Source: Rubricella aquisinus (GTDB taxonomy: Bacteria > Pseudomonadota > Alphaproteobacteria > Rhodobacterales > Rhodobacteraceae). From it: a DNA stretch of 64,000 nt. The stretch's first letter is position 1, and the number at the start of each line of letters is the position of its first letter. Shown here piece after piece: positions 55,345 through 64,000 of the stretch. The notes under the pieces are model-generated. The model searched no databases, had not been told where the DNA came from, and saw only the letters and a program-made list of their open reading frames with translations. The position numbers and the translations under genes are program-made. The stretch is from NCBI RefSeq assembly GCF_014199445.1, contig NZ_JACIJS010000002.1:248001-312000 (forward strand), written 5' to 3'.

Positions 55345-56826
55345 TCAGCCCTCCGACGGCTCGTAGGCATCCGCGATCAACCGATCCAGCGCACGCACGC
55401 CCCAGCCTGTCGCCCCCTTGGGGGAGAAATCCGTCTCCCCCTTCACATAGGCCACACCGGCAATGTCGATATGCGCCCATGGCGTGCCGTCCTTGATGAA
55501 CCGCTGAAGGAATTGCGCCGCAGTGATCGAGCCACCGTCACGCCCGCCGACATTCGCGATATCAGCGATCCGCGATTTCAGCTTGCGGTCATAGGCCGGG
55601 CCCATCGGCATCCGCCACGCGCCTTCGCCCTCTGCCTCCGCCGCTTTCAGGAGGGTTTTGGCAAAATCGTCATCATTGGAGAAAACGCCCGCGTTTTCAT
55701 GCCCCAGGGCGATGATGATCGCCCCGGTCAGGGTCGCCAGATCAATGACGCCGGAGGGGTTGAACCGCTCCTGCGCGTACCACAGCACATCTGCAAGCAC
55801 GAGGCGACCTTCGGCATCGGTGTTGATCACCTCCACCGTGTCGCCCTTCATGGATTTCACGACATCGCCAGGGCGTTGCGCGCGCCCATCAGGCATGTTC
55901 TCCACCAGCCCGACAAGGCCCACGACATTCGCCTTTGCCTTGCGCAAGGCAATCGTGCGCATCACGCCGGACACAACAGCCGCCCCGCCCATATCCATGG
56001 TCATCTCTTCCATGCCGCCCGCAGGCTTGATGGAGATGCCGCCGGTGTCGAACACAACGCCCTTACCGACCAAGGCGAGCGGCGCCTCATCACCGCCCCC
56101 GTTCCAGCGCATCACGACGACCTTGGACGGGCTTTCCGAGCCTTCGCCCACCGCCAGAAGCGTGCGCATCCCGAGCTTTTCCAACTCCTCCTCCTCAAGG
56201 ATTTCAACCTCAAGCCCGAGTTCCTGCATCGCTGCCAAACGGGCCGCAAAATCGCTGGTGGTGAGTACATTCGCGGGTTCCGACACCAGATCGCGGGCGA
56301 AGAAAACGCCCTCCACAGCGGCGGCCTGATCGGTGGTTTTTGCGGACACGACCTCGGGCCTGCTGACCATGACGGAGACCTTGCGCGTAGGGGACACGTC
56401 ATCCTCCGCGGTGCGGTAGGCATCAAAGGAATAGCTGCGCAGGGCCAGACCATAGGCCAGTTCATGCGCGCGCGGATGCGCCCCGGCACAGATCAGCAGC
56501 GCTGTGCCATCCATCGCCTTGGCCAATGCGGCCCCTGCTTTGCGCGCGACAAGCGCATCGCTGCGCTTTTCCAGCTTGAGCACGATCACGCTTTCCGCCG
56601 CGACCCCTTGCGGGAAGGCGAGCGTTTTGGTGGACCCGATCGCCATCTTTTCCCATCCCTCACTCTCCGACAGGCGGACAAGTGCGCCGCGTGTGAGGCG
56701 ATTCACCCGGCGCGCCAAACGGTCCATGCTGCCATCGGGGCCTAGGATCACCGCGATCTGGCCGGGGGTGGTGGCAATGGCATCAAGGTCCGGCTCATGG
56801 AACGAGATTTGGACGGGATCGGTCAT
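55345..56826 (-). CDS. pepA: leucyl aminopeptidase
   Basis: The 493-residue M17 metallopeptidase has an N-terminal macro-like domain and a C-terminal catalytic domain with VGKGVVFDTGGISIKP (Lys, Asp ligands) and the signature NTDAEGRLVLADVL. It is a cytosolic hexamer and, in other bacteria, also a DNA-binding Xer accessory factor. It lies upstream of holC and is divergent from lptF. Confidence 0.95.
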   Translation of the reverse strand: MTDPVQISFHEPDLDAIATTPGQIAVILGPDGSMDRLARRVNRLTRGALVRLSESEGWEKMAIGSTKTLAFPQGVAAESVIVLKLEKRSDALVARKAGAALAKAMDGTALLICAGAHPRAHELAYGLALRSYSFDAYRTAEDDVSPTRKVSVMVSRPEVVSAKTTDQAAAVEGVFFARDLVSEPANVLTTSDFAARLAAMQELGLEVEILEEEELEKLGMRTLLAVGEGSESPSKVVVMRWNGGGDEAPLALVGKGVVFDTGGISIKPAGGMEEMTMDMGGAAVVSGVMRTIALRKAKANVVGLVGLVENMPDGRAQRPGDVVKSMKGDTVEVINTDAEGRLVLADVLWYAQERFNPSGVIDLATLTGAIIIALGHENAGVFSNDDDFAKTLLKAAEAEGEGAWRMPMGPAYDRKLKSRIADIANVGGRDGGSITAAQFLQRFIKDGTPWAHIDIAGVAYVKGETDFSPKGATGWGVRALDRLIADAYEPSEG

Positions 56827-56893
56827 CGGGGAAAACTCCTATCGGTCACGGGATATTCATCTGTTGGCCGGACGGTAGTACGCCCGGCCCGCC

Positions 56894-56922
56894 TTGACCA
56901 GTGTCCGCCCAGCCAATAGCAC
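56894..56922 (+). promoter_or_regulatory. lptF: candidate promoter of the lptFGD-surA-pdxA-rsmA operon
   Basis: TTGACC (56894-56899) and TAGCAC (56917-56922) are 17 bases apart, 27 bases before the lptF start. The -35 is good and the -10 weak. Confidence 0.35.
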
Positions 56923-56948
56923 AGTAACTCTCACGTGAAGGACACGCG

Positions 56949-58076
56949 TTGAACCGACTGAACCGCTATATCTTCTGGCAACTGCTCGGCCCGATGGGAT
57001 TTTTCACCATCGTGTTCGTCGGCCTTATATGGCTCACGCAGTCGCTGCGGATCGTGGATATCGTGGTCAACAACAACCAGAGCGGCGCGGTGTTTTTGGA
57101 ACTGTCTGCCCTTCTGTTTCCCGGCGTGATCGCTGTGGTGCTGCCGATTGCGGTGTTCGCGGCCACTCTGTTCACCGTGAACCGGCTTTATGCGGAAAGT
57201 GAGATGGTCGTGATGATGGCCACGGGGCGGGCCAACCGGTCTTTCGCGACACCGATCCTGACGCTGGGCGTGCTGGTGGCGATGGCGACGCTGATGCTGA
57301 CCGCCTACCTCTCGCCGCTTGCCACCACCCAATTGCGGGAGCGCACGGCGGAATTGCGTGCGGAATTGACCAATTCGATCCTTCAGGGCGGGCGGTTCAT
57401 CACCGCGCGCTCCGGCGTGACGATCTTCATCCGGGAGGCCACCCGGTCGGGGGAGATGTCGGGCATTTTCATCCATGACACGCGGGTTGCTGGGACAAAG
57501 ATCACCTACACTGCACAGGCCGCGCAACTGATCCGTGACGGGGATGATGCGCAGCTTGTGATGTTTGATGGCACGACCCAGCGGCGGGATGATGGCTCCA
57601 GCGCGTTTTCCGTGCTGGATTTCGACCGGCTGGCCTATGACCTTGGCTCCATTGTGGACAGCACCGAAGGCCGCGCGCGCCGCTCGTCGGAGTTCTTCCT
57701 CACCACCCTGTTGAACCCACCCGAGGCATTGTGGAACGGCGATGACCGCTATTACCGCAGCTTGATCGTCGAGGGGCATGACCAGCTGTCCGCCCCCCTT
57801 TATGCGCTGGCGATGCCGCTTTTGGGCCTTGCCATCATGATGATCGGTGGGTTCAAGCGGCGCGGGTTTGGGATGCGTATGGGGGCCGCGATCATCATCG
57901 TGATTGCCGTGCGCCTCACCGGCGTGTCGATGAAATCGCAGGCTGCGACCGATCTGTCGCTTGTGCCGCTGATGTATGCGCCACCGCTCTTTGCCATTCT
58001 GGGCGCTTTTGTCATCCTCGCCATGACCGATGGGCGCAAGCGGACGCGTGGCGCGCCCTTGGCGGGGGCTGTGTGA
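56949..58076 (+). CDS. lptF: LPS export ABC transporter permease LptF
   Basis: A 375-residue YjgP/YjgQ protein: three N-terminal helices, a periplasmic jellyroll (about 125-270) and three C-terminal helices. The N-terminus MNRLNRYIFWQLLGPMGFF and EMVVMMATG are family-typical. It extracts LPS from the inner membrane with LptG and LptB. The start is TTG at 56949 with AAGGA upstream; no ATG is better placed. It is first in a six-gene operon. Confidence 0.94.
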   Translation: MNRLNRYIFWQLLGPMGFFTIVFVGLIWLTQSLRIVDIVVNNNQSGAVFLELSALLFPGVIAVVLPIAVFAATLFTVNRLYAESEMVVMMATGRANRSFATPILTLGVLVAMATLMLTAYLSPLATTQLRERTAELRAELTNSILQGGRFITARSGVTIFIREATRSGEMSGIFIHDTRVAGTKITYTAQAAQLIRDGDDAQLVMFDGTTQRRDDGSSAFSVLDFDRLAYDLGSIVDSTEGRARRSSEFFLTTLLNPPEALWNGDDRYYRSLIVEGHDQLSAPLYALAMPLLGLAIMMIGGFKRRGFGMRMGAAIIIVIAVRLTGVSMKSQAATDLSLVPLMYAPPLFAILGAFVILAMTDGRKRTRGAPLAGAV

Positions 58077-59185
58077 TGGCATTTACACTTTGGGCATATC
58101 TGGGGCGCCGGTTCCTGATGTCGGTCATGGTGACCTTTTTCGCGACCTTCTGCGTCGTTGTGATGGGTGATCTGCTGGAACTCACGCGGGAGGCTGCCGC
58201 GCGCGGGCGCGACGACGTGCCGGTGATCTCCATGGCGCTCTTGCATGCGCCGAGCGTGTTGAACAAGGGGCTGACATTCGTGCTGCTGATCGGCTCTCTC
58301 GTGGCGTTTTTACGGTTTGCGCGCACGTCTGAGTTGGTGGTGCTGCGCGCGGCGGGCGTGTCGGTCTGGCGCATCCTGCTTGCGCCTTTGGTGCTGGCGG
58401 TCCTGCTCGGGTTTGGCACATTCACGATCTACAACCCGCTCTCTGCCGCGGCACTCAAGCAATATGACCGGCTGGATGTAAAATACCTCAGCGGCAGCGA
58501 CACGCTTTTGACGCTGGCGGGCGATGGGCTGTGGTTGCGCCAAACCAATGACGCGGGCCAGACGGTGATCAATGCCGCGCGCACCAACGGCGATGGGTCG
58601 CAATTGATCGGCGTTACCTTCTTTGAGTTTCGCAATGACGGCACACTGGCGCGCCGCATTGAAGGCCCGAATGCGGAATTGTCCGAAGGGGCATGGGTGC
58701 TACCCACCGCAGTGGTTTGGAACATCACGACCGATCCCGACGATCAGACCTCCATCGAACAACAACGGATCGAAGCCCTCGCGATCCCGACCGACCTCAC
58801 GTCGGAGAGGATCGTAGAGAGCTTCGCCGACCCGCGCGCGCTGTCTTTCTGGGATTTGCAGGATTTCATTGAGACGATGGAATCGGCGGGCCTGTCGGCG
58901 GTGCGCCACCGGCTTTACCTCCAGACCGAATTTGCCAAACCGCTCCTGTTTGTGGCGGTGGTGCTGATCGGGGCGGCCTTCTCCATGCGCCATGTCCGGT
59001 TTGGCAATACCGGGCAGATGGTATTGGCCTGTATCACCACTGGGTTTGCGCTGTTCTTTTTGTCGGATGTCACGCAGGCGCTTGGCTCCTCCGGGGCGAT
59101 CCCGATTCTGATTGCCGCCTGGGTGCCGCCCGTCGCGGCGCTGTCTTTTGGCGCGGGCCTCTTGCTGATATTGGAGGATGGGTGA
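58076..59185 (+). CDS. lptG: LPS export ABC transporter permease LptG
   Basis: The 369-residue LptF paralogue has the same 3 + jellyroll + 3 layout: LWAYLGRRFLMSVMVTFFATF, SELVVLRAAGVSVWRIL and the C-terminal FGNTGQMVLACITTGF. The ATG at 58076 touches the lptF stop (TGATG); a GTG at 58073 is the alternative. It is coupled to lptD downstream by the same kind of overlap. Confidence 0.94.
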   Translation: MAFTLWAYLGRRFLMSVMVTFFATFCVVVMGDLLELTREAAARGRDDVPVISMALLHAPSVLNKGLTFVLLIGSLVAFLRFARTSELVVLRAAGVSVWRILLAPLVLAVLLGFGTFTIYNPLSAAALKQYDRLDVKYLSGSDTLLTLAGDGLWLRQTNDAGQTVINAARTNGDGSQLIGVTFFEFRNDGTLARRIEGPNAELSEGAWVLPTAVVWNITTDPDDQTSIEQQRIEALAIPTDLTSERIVESFADPRALSFWDLQDFIETMESAGLSAVRHRLYLQTEFAKPLLFVAVVLIGAAFSMRHVRFGNTGQMVLACITTGFALFFLSDVTQALGSSGAIPILIAAWVPPVAALSFGAGLLLILEDG

Positions 59186-61308
59186 TGCGCCGGGTACTTC
59201 TCGCGCTGGGGCTTTCCTTGGCCATCGCCCTGCCCGCTTGGGCGCAGGAGCGTGTCGGGCTGCTGGCGGATCGGATTTCCTATGACAGGGATGCCGCGAC
59301 CCTGACGGCAGAAGGCCGGGTGCAAATCTTCAGCGAAGGCCGCGTCATCCAGACCGAAAAGCTGATCTATGACGACACAACCGCCACCCTGACCATTCCC
59401 GGCCCGATGACATTGCAGGATACGGATGGCTCCCTCTTTCAGGGCACATCGGCGCTCATTGACGACCAGTTGCGACAGGGCGTGATTGAGGGCGCGCGCA
59501 TGATCGTCGATGGGCAGATGACCCTTGCGACCGCAAGCATCCAGCGGCGCGAAGGCGGCATCACGGTCCTGTCGCGCACGGTGGCCAGCTCCTGTGAGGT
59601 GTGTCTGGAGCGTCCCGTGCCGATCTGGCAATTCCGCGCCGCCCGCGTGGTGCATGATGAGGCCGCGAACCGCATCCATTATGACGACGCGATTTTCGAT
59701 CTTGCCGGCGTGCCGGTGTTCTACTTCCCCTATTTCAGCCATTTCGACCCGTCGGTCGAGCGGGCAAGTGGCTTTCTCACACCGGAATTCCCGCTGTCAG
59801 AGGATTGGGGCACGGCAGTCAAGCTGCCTTATTTCTGGGCGATTGATCCCACGCGCGATGCCACGATCACACCCTATCTCACATCTAATCGCGGCCTTGT
59901 CGTCGAAGGCGAGTATCGCCAGCTTTTCGACGCGGCCTCGCTCACCCTTGATGGCGCGGCGGCGATTGACGAGGATATCCTGACCGAACGGATGGGATGG
60001 TTTCTCAACGCGTCCTCCACCATTCAGGTTACCGATGAGATCGAGGCGATTGGCGACATCCGTTTGGTATCTGATCGGCGGTTCCTTGAGGAATATGGCT
60101 ATTCGGTGAATGACCGCCTGCAATCGCGGATCACCTTCCAGAGCTTTCAGGATGACAGCTATTGGCAGGCGCGCGGCACCTATACCACCACCCAACGCGT
60201 GGGAGAGCGGCAATCGACCGTGCCGGTCGTCCTGCCGGATATTGAACACTACCGCATCGTGGACAGATCAGGCCCCTTTGGCGGTCAGATCGCATGGACC
60301 AACAGCGCCACGGTCACGACCCGCGATCAGGGCCGCGACAGCACTCGCATCACCACGGGCCTTGAATGGGAAAAGTCTGAATTCCTCGGCAATGGGCTGG
60401 TGTTGACCGGGTTTGCCGAGGCCAATGTCGATATCTATGACATCCGGGATGATGCGGCCTATCCCGACTCGCCCGTTGTCCGCTGGCGCCCGCTTGTCGG
60501 AGTGGAGGCCCGGTTGCCCCTGTCCCGCGTGACCGACAACGCGACCGAGATCATTGAGCCGATTGCCCAAGTGGTGGTCGCGGGCAAAAACGTACGTTCC
60601 AATGCGATCCCGAATGAGGACAGCTCCATCGTCGAATTTGACGAAACCAACCTTTTTGCCCGCTCCCGTTTTCCCGGATTTGACCGGTTCGAGACGGGAA
60701 GCCGCCTTGACTATGGCCTGAAATATGAACGCATCGGCTTTGACGGGTGGACGACAACGGCAACGATCGGGCAGGTGCTGCGCTCTGAACCGATCAACCT
60801 GTTGTCCCCCGGTACCGGGCTTGCAACGACGCAGTCCAATTTCGCCACCTCGCTTTCCCTGACCAACAACAGGAATTTTCGAATTGATACGCGGCTTTTG
60901 GTGGACGATTCGTTGGTTGCCTCCCGGTTTGAGACCAATACGAGCTATGCCATCGGCGACATTACGCTGAGTGGCGGCTTTGTTTTTCTGGAGGCATCAG
61001 GCTCACCCGATGATCCGGTGGATCGGGGTGAATTGACATTGAGCGCGGGGCTGCCGCTCTCTGACAATTGGCGCGGCACGTTTGCCACCCGACGCAATAC
61101 CGAAAGCGGCAGCTATATCGAAAACCAGATTAACCTGACCTATGAACTGGATTGTCTGGAATTGCTGTTGCGGGGCGAGCGTGATTTTACGACCAGCGCC
61201 ACCTCTGGCGCGCAGACAACGATTGGTTTTTCCTTCCGCCTGCTGGGCCTGACTGATATGGCAGGAGCCGGGCGGCGCGGGGCCTGTACGCCTCGTGCGG
61301 GCAACTGA
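59185..61308 (+). CDS. lptD: LPS-assembly outer membrane protein LptD
   Basis: A 707-residue protein with a signal peptide (MRRVLLALGLSLAIALPAWA, then QE), an N-terminal OstA/beta-jellyroll domain (about 30-170) and a long C-terminal beta-barrel. Cysteines CEVC (about 135) and one Cys pair near the C-terminus could give the inter-domain disulfides. It inserts LPS into the outer leaflet. The ATG at 59185 follows GGAGG. It is upstream of surA, its folding chaperone. Confidence 0.94.
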   Translation: MRRVLLALGLSLAIALPAWAQERVGLLADRISYDRDAATLTAEGRVQIFSEGRVIQTEKLIYDDTTATLTIPGPMTLQDTDGSLFQGTSALIDDQLRQGVIEGARMIVDGQMTLATASIQRREGGITVLSRTVASSCEVCLERPVPIWQFRAARVVHDEAANRIHYDDAIFDLAGVPVFYFPYFSHFDPSVERASGFLTPEFPLSEDWGTAVKLPYFWAIDPTRDATITPYLTSNRGLVVEGEYRQLFDAASLTLDGAAAIDEDILTERMGWFLNASSTIQVTDEIEAIGDIRLVSDRRFLEEYGYSVNDRLQSRITFQSFQDDSYWQARGTYTTTQRVGERQSTVPVVLPDIEHYRIVDRSGPFGGQIAWTNSATVTTRDQGRDSTRITTGLEWEKSEFLGNGLVLTGFAEANVDIYDIRDDAAYPDSPVVRWRPLVGVEARLPLSRVTDNATEIIEPIAQVVVAGKNVRSNAIPNEDSSIVEFDETNLFARSRFPGFDRFETGSRLDYGLKYERIGFDGWTTTATIGQVLRSEPINLLSPGTGLATTQSNFATSLSLTNNRNFRIDTRLLVDDSLVASRFETNTSYAIGDITLSGGFVFLEASGSPDDPVDRGELTLSAGLPLSDNWRGTFATRRNTESGSYIENQINLTYELDCLELLLRGERDFTTSATSGAQTTIGFSFRLLGLTDMAGAGRRGACTPRAGN

Positions 61309-61337
61309 CGACACAACAAAAAGATGCGGGATAGAAA

Positions 61338-62534
61338 ATGTTGAGCATACGGCTGTTTCTGACGGTGATGATCCTTGGGCTATTCCCCCTGCCTGCCCTC
61401 GCGCAAGACAGCTTTACGCCTGCGGTGATCGTGAATGACCGGGTCATCAGCAACTATGACGTGGCGCAGCGCGCGGGCATTCTTGAATTGCTGGGAGAGC
61501 GGCAAAACAGCCTTGAGACGGCGCAGGACCAGTTGATCGAAGAGGCGCTCATGCTCTGGGAGGCGGACCGTCAGGGCATCGCCGCGAATGAGCAACTGAT
61601 CGAAGAGGGCCTCGCGTCCTTCGCCGCGCAGCGCGGGGCAAGCCCCGAGGAATTGATCGGCGCGATCCGCAACGCCAATCTCGACCCGCGCAGCCTGTTG
61701 CGCCTCGTTGAAGCGCAGCTTTTGTGGCAGGAATCCATGCGCCGCCGGTTCAGTGGGCGCGCGCGCCCCTCGGATGGGGAGGTGGATGACGCCATTATCC
61801 TTGCCGCGACCGAACCCGCACGCGAAGTCCGCCTTGCCGAACTGGCGTTCCCGATCTTTGAACGGGGGGAGGAAGAAAGCGTGGCCCTGATCCGCCGCCT
61901 TTACACCGAACTCAGCCAAGGGGGCGATTTCGCCGCAGCCGCGCGCGAATATTCCCGCACGCCAACCGCCGCTCAGGGCGGTGATCTTGGCTGGCAGCGG
62001 CCCGAAAACCTGCCCCCCCGGATGCAGCAGCAAATCTCCATTCTGGATGTCGGCGAAGTGTCCCAGCCGATCCCGATCACCCGGGGCGTGAGCCTTCTCA
62101 AGCTGATTGGCGACCGCGAAGTCCCCAGCCGTGACGCCGCCCGCGTGTCGCTGCGCTACGCGATTGCGTCTTTCACCGGGGACGGTGCCACCGACCGCGC
62201 CCGCGCCGCACGTGCTGCAGCCACCAGCTGTGATGCCGTGGCCGCTGGCCTGCCCGGCGCGCAGGATCAGACAATCGTTGGCCCAACCACGCTCGATCAG
62301 GTGCAAGGCGATCTTTTTAACGTGCTGTCGCAACTGACGCCCGGCATCGCCTCCCAGCCGATCCCGGTGCAGCAGGGCGGCAGCCGTCTGGTGTTGCTCT
62401 GCGAGCGGGATGTTGACGTCACCGCAGAGGAGCGCAACGCCATCGGCGACCGCCTCTTTTCGGAGCGTGTCACGGGCTATGCCGAAGGCTACATGCAGCA
62501 ATTGCGGCGGGACGCGCTGATCGAGCGGCGCTGA
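61338..62534 (+). CDS. surA: periplasmic peptidyl-prolyl isomerase/chaperone SurA
   Basis: The 398-residue protein has a signal peptide (MLSIRLFLTVMILGLFPLPA, cleaved near ALA-QD), an N-terminal SurA chaperone region (VIVNDRVISNYDVAQRAGIL) and a parvulin-like domain (about 165-270: LSQGGDFAAAAREYSRTP, GGDLGW). It assists outer-membrane protein folding, including LptD, encoded just upstream. Position between lptD and pdxA-rsmA matches the common proteobacterial order. Confidence 0.92.
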   Translation: MLSIRLFLTVMILGLFPLPALAQDSFTPAVIVNDRVISNYDVAQRAGILELLGERQNSLETAQDQLIEEALMLWEADRQGIAANEQLIEEGLASFAAQRGASPEELIGAIRNANLDPRSLLRLVEAQLLWQESMRRRFSGRARPSDGEVDDAIILAATEPAREVRLAELAFPIFERGEEESVALIRRLYTELSQGGDFAAAAREYSRTPTAAQGGDLGWQRPENLPPRMQQQISILDVGEVSQPIPITRGVSLLKLIGDREVPSRDAARVSLRYAIASFTGDGATDRARAARAAATSCDAVAAGLPGAQDQTIVGPTTLDQVQGDLFNVLSQLTPGIASQPIPVQQGGSRLVLLCERDVDVTAEERNAIGDRLFSERVTGYAEGYMQQLRRDALIERR

Positions 62535-63508
62535 TGCTCCCGCTTGCCCTCACCCTTGGTGATCCAAGCGGCATCGGCCCGGAACTGACGCTCGCCGCGT
62601 GGCGCGCGCAGGGGCATCCTTTTGCGGTGTTTGGCTGCGCAGCCCTGCTGCGCTCCTTCGCGCCCGAAGATGTGCCGATCGCAGCCGTGGCCAATGTGGC
62701 GGAGGCCGCCGCGACCTTCCCACATGCCCTTCCGGTGATCGACATTCCCCTACCGGCCCCCGCCCTGCCCGGCACCCCCGATCTGGCGAATGCCGCTGCC
62801 ACCATCGCCTGGATCGAAGCCGCCGTGACCGCCTGTCAGAACGGCGACGCCGCAGCACTTGTCACCAATCCGATCAACAAGAAGGTGTTGAAGGACGGCG
62901 CGGCCTTCGCCTTTCCCGGTCATACCGAGTTTCTGGCGCATCTGACCGGGGCCGCACGCCCGGTGATGATGCTTGCCGGGCCAGACTTACGGGTTGTCCC
63001 CGTCACGATCCATATCCCGCTCAGCGACGTGCCGCGCGCATTGACGGCAGACCTGCTGGAGGAGACCATCCGCGTCACCGCTACCGGGCTGGCGCGGGAT
63101 CTGGGCCTTTCCTCCCCGCGTATCGCAGTGGCGGGGCTGAACCCCCATGCGGGGGAAGGCGGCGCGATGGGGCATGAGGATGCCATGCTGATCGCCCCCG
63201 TGCTCGACAGGCTAAGGGCGGAGGGCATGACCCTTTCCGGCCCCCTGCCCGCCGATACGATGTTTCATGCACGGGCGCGCGCGGGCTATGACGTGGCTGT
63301 CTGCATGTATCACGATCAGGCGCTGATCCCGATCAAGACGCTGAATTTCGAGGATGGGGTGAACGTGACCCTTGGCCTGCCGATCATCCGCACCTCCCCC
63401 GATCATGGCACCGCTTATGACATTGCGGGCAAGGGGATTGCCGATCCGCGCAGCCTGATGGCCGCAATCGCGATGGCGGGCGACATGGCACAGGCGCGCT
63501 GGCCATGA
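62534..63508 (+). CDS. pdxA: 4-hydroxythreonine-4-phosphate dehydrogenase
   Basis: The 324-residue enzyme works in the DXP-dependent pyridoxal phosphate pathway. [13 protein letters not shown] opens the protein, [24 protein letters not shown], and [16 protein letters not shown] carry the metal-binding histidines. The ATG shares one base with the surA stop, and the gene overlaps rsmA by 4 bases. Confidence 0.96.
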   Translation: MLPLALTLGDPSGIGPELTLAAWRAQGHPFAVFGCAALLRSFAPEDVPIAAVANVAEAAATFPHALPVIDIPLPAPALPGTPDLANAAATIAWIEAAVTACQNGDAAALVTNPINKKVLKDGAAFAFPGHTEFLAHLTGAARPVMMLAGPDLRVVPVTIHIPLSDVPRALTADLLEETIRVTATGLARDLGLSSPRIAVAGLNPHAGEGGAMGHEDAMLIAPVLDRLRAEGMTLSGPLPADTMFHARARAGYDVAVCMYHDQALIPIKTLNFEDGVNVTLGLPIIRTSPDHGTAYDIAGKGIADPRSLMAAIAMAGDMAQARWP

Positions 63509-64000
63509 GCCTTGATGGTCTGCCCCCGCTGCGTGATGTGATCGCACGCCATGATTTGTCCGCGAAAAAGGCGCTGGGGCAGAATTTCCTGCTTGATCTG
63601 AACCTCACATCCAAGATCGCGCGCGCGGCGGGCGATTTGAGCACCCATGACGTGCTGGAGGTCGGCCCCGGCCCCGGTGGCCTGACCCGCGCCCTGTTGA
63701 TGGAGGGCGCGCGCAAGGTCGTCGCGGTGGAGCGCGATCCGCGCTGCCTGCCTGCCTTGACCGAGGTTGCCGCCCATTACCCCGGCAGGCTTGAGGTGAT
63801 CGAGGGCGACGCGCTCAAAACCGACCTTGGCCCGCATCTGATCAGCCCGGTCCGCATCGTGGCGAACCTGCCCTATAATGTCGGGACGGAACTGCTTGTC
63901 CGCTGGATCGAAGGACCACCCTTCTGGGACACGCTGACACTGATGTTCCAAAAGGAGGTCGCTGACCGCATTATCGCGCAGCCCGGCACCAGCGCCTATG
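63505..64000 (+). CDS. rsmA: 16S rRNA (adenine-1518/1519) dimethyltransferase, cut by window edge
   Basis: The first 165 residues of KsgA are seen: [15 protein letters not shown], the SAM loop [25 protein letters not shown] and the catalytic [12 protein letters not shown] (NLPY). It dimethylates two adenines near the 3' end of 16S rRNA. It is the last visible gene of the lptF operon and continues past the right edge. Confidence 0.95.
   Translation, partial: MSLDGLPPLRDVIARHDLSAKKALGQNFLLDLNLTSKIARAAGDLSTHDVLEVGPGPGGLTRALLMEGARKVVAVERDPRCLPALTEVAAHYPGRLEVIEGDALKTDLGPHLISPVRIVANLPYNVGTELLVRWIEGPPFWDTLTLMFQKEVADRIIAQPGTSAY

Overview
The window is a chromosomal segment of a GC-rich alphaproteobacterium, most likely a marine Rhodobacterales (Roseobacter-group) species able to do bacteriochlorophyll-based phototrophy. 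The reasons are a cckA histidine kinase gene, a direct-repeat GAAC-N7-GAAC SOS box in front of recA, a bchE-bchJ pair with FNR-type and PpsR-type operators, a complete Entner-Doudoroff pair (edd-eda) and a corrinoid-linked C1 module. I see no insertion sequence, prophage, CRISPR array or rRNA. Coding density is high and many genes overlap by 4 bases (ATGA).

Region 1 (1-10.5 kb) is a catabolic island with two divergent operons. Leftward run a cytoplasmic regulator (winged-helix fused to a solute-binding-protein domain), an SDR dehydrogenase, an M24/creatinase-fold protein with a changed metal ligand, and a TPP-dependent E1 alpha subunit cut by the window edge. Rightward run a ribose-type periplasmic binding protein, a second SDR, two permeases and a double ATPase. 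Repeated CCAAAATGG-type sites lie between them. The likely job is uptake and oxidation of an unidentified polyol or acyloin-like compound.

Region 2 (10.6-32.2 kb) is mostly housekeeping: rplM-rpsI, speD-speE, an unknown lipoprotein, a crotonase/thioesterase pair, heme A synthase, an RNA methyltransferase, NADP-isocitrate dehydrogenase, an MscS channel, a glutamine amidotransferase, an Lrp-type regulator, two DUF1330 paralogues, alaS, recA (SOS box shared with a divergent sulfotransferase-like gene), cckA, an RsmB-type methyltransferase and guaB.

Region 3 (32.2-44.2 kb) holds bchE-bchJ away from any other photosynthesis gene, then rlmE and ppx. Next comes a C1 region: metF on one side of a palindromic promoter region, and on the other a 'virulence factor' family protein, a second MTHFR-like protein and a methyltetrahydrofolate:corrinoid methyltransferase. 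A CoA-transferase and a RACo/RamA-type corrinoid activator follow. The corrinoid protein and substrate methyltransferase that should complete this pathway are not in the window. A universal stress protein closes the region.

Region 4 (44.4-64 kb) contains edd-eda, a fatty acid desaturase, a tRNA with a CAU anticodon, purM-purN with a stand-alone TfoX C-terminal domain gene, ndk, an ABC-F ATPase, marC, a membrane retropepsin, holC-pepA, and the envelope-biogenesis operon lptF-lptG-lptD-surA-pdxA-rsmA, which runs off the right edge.
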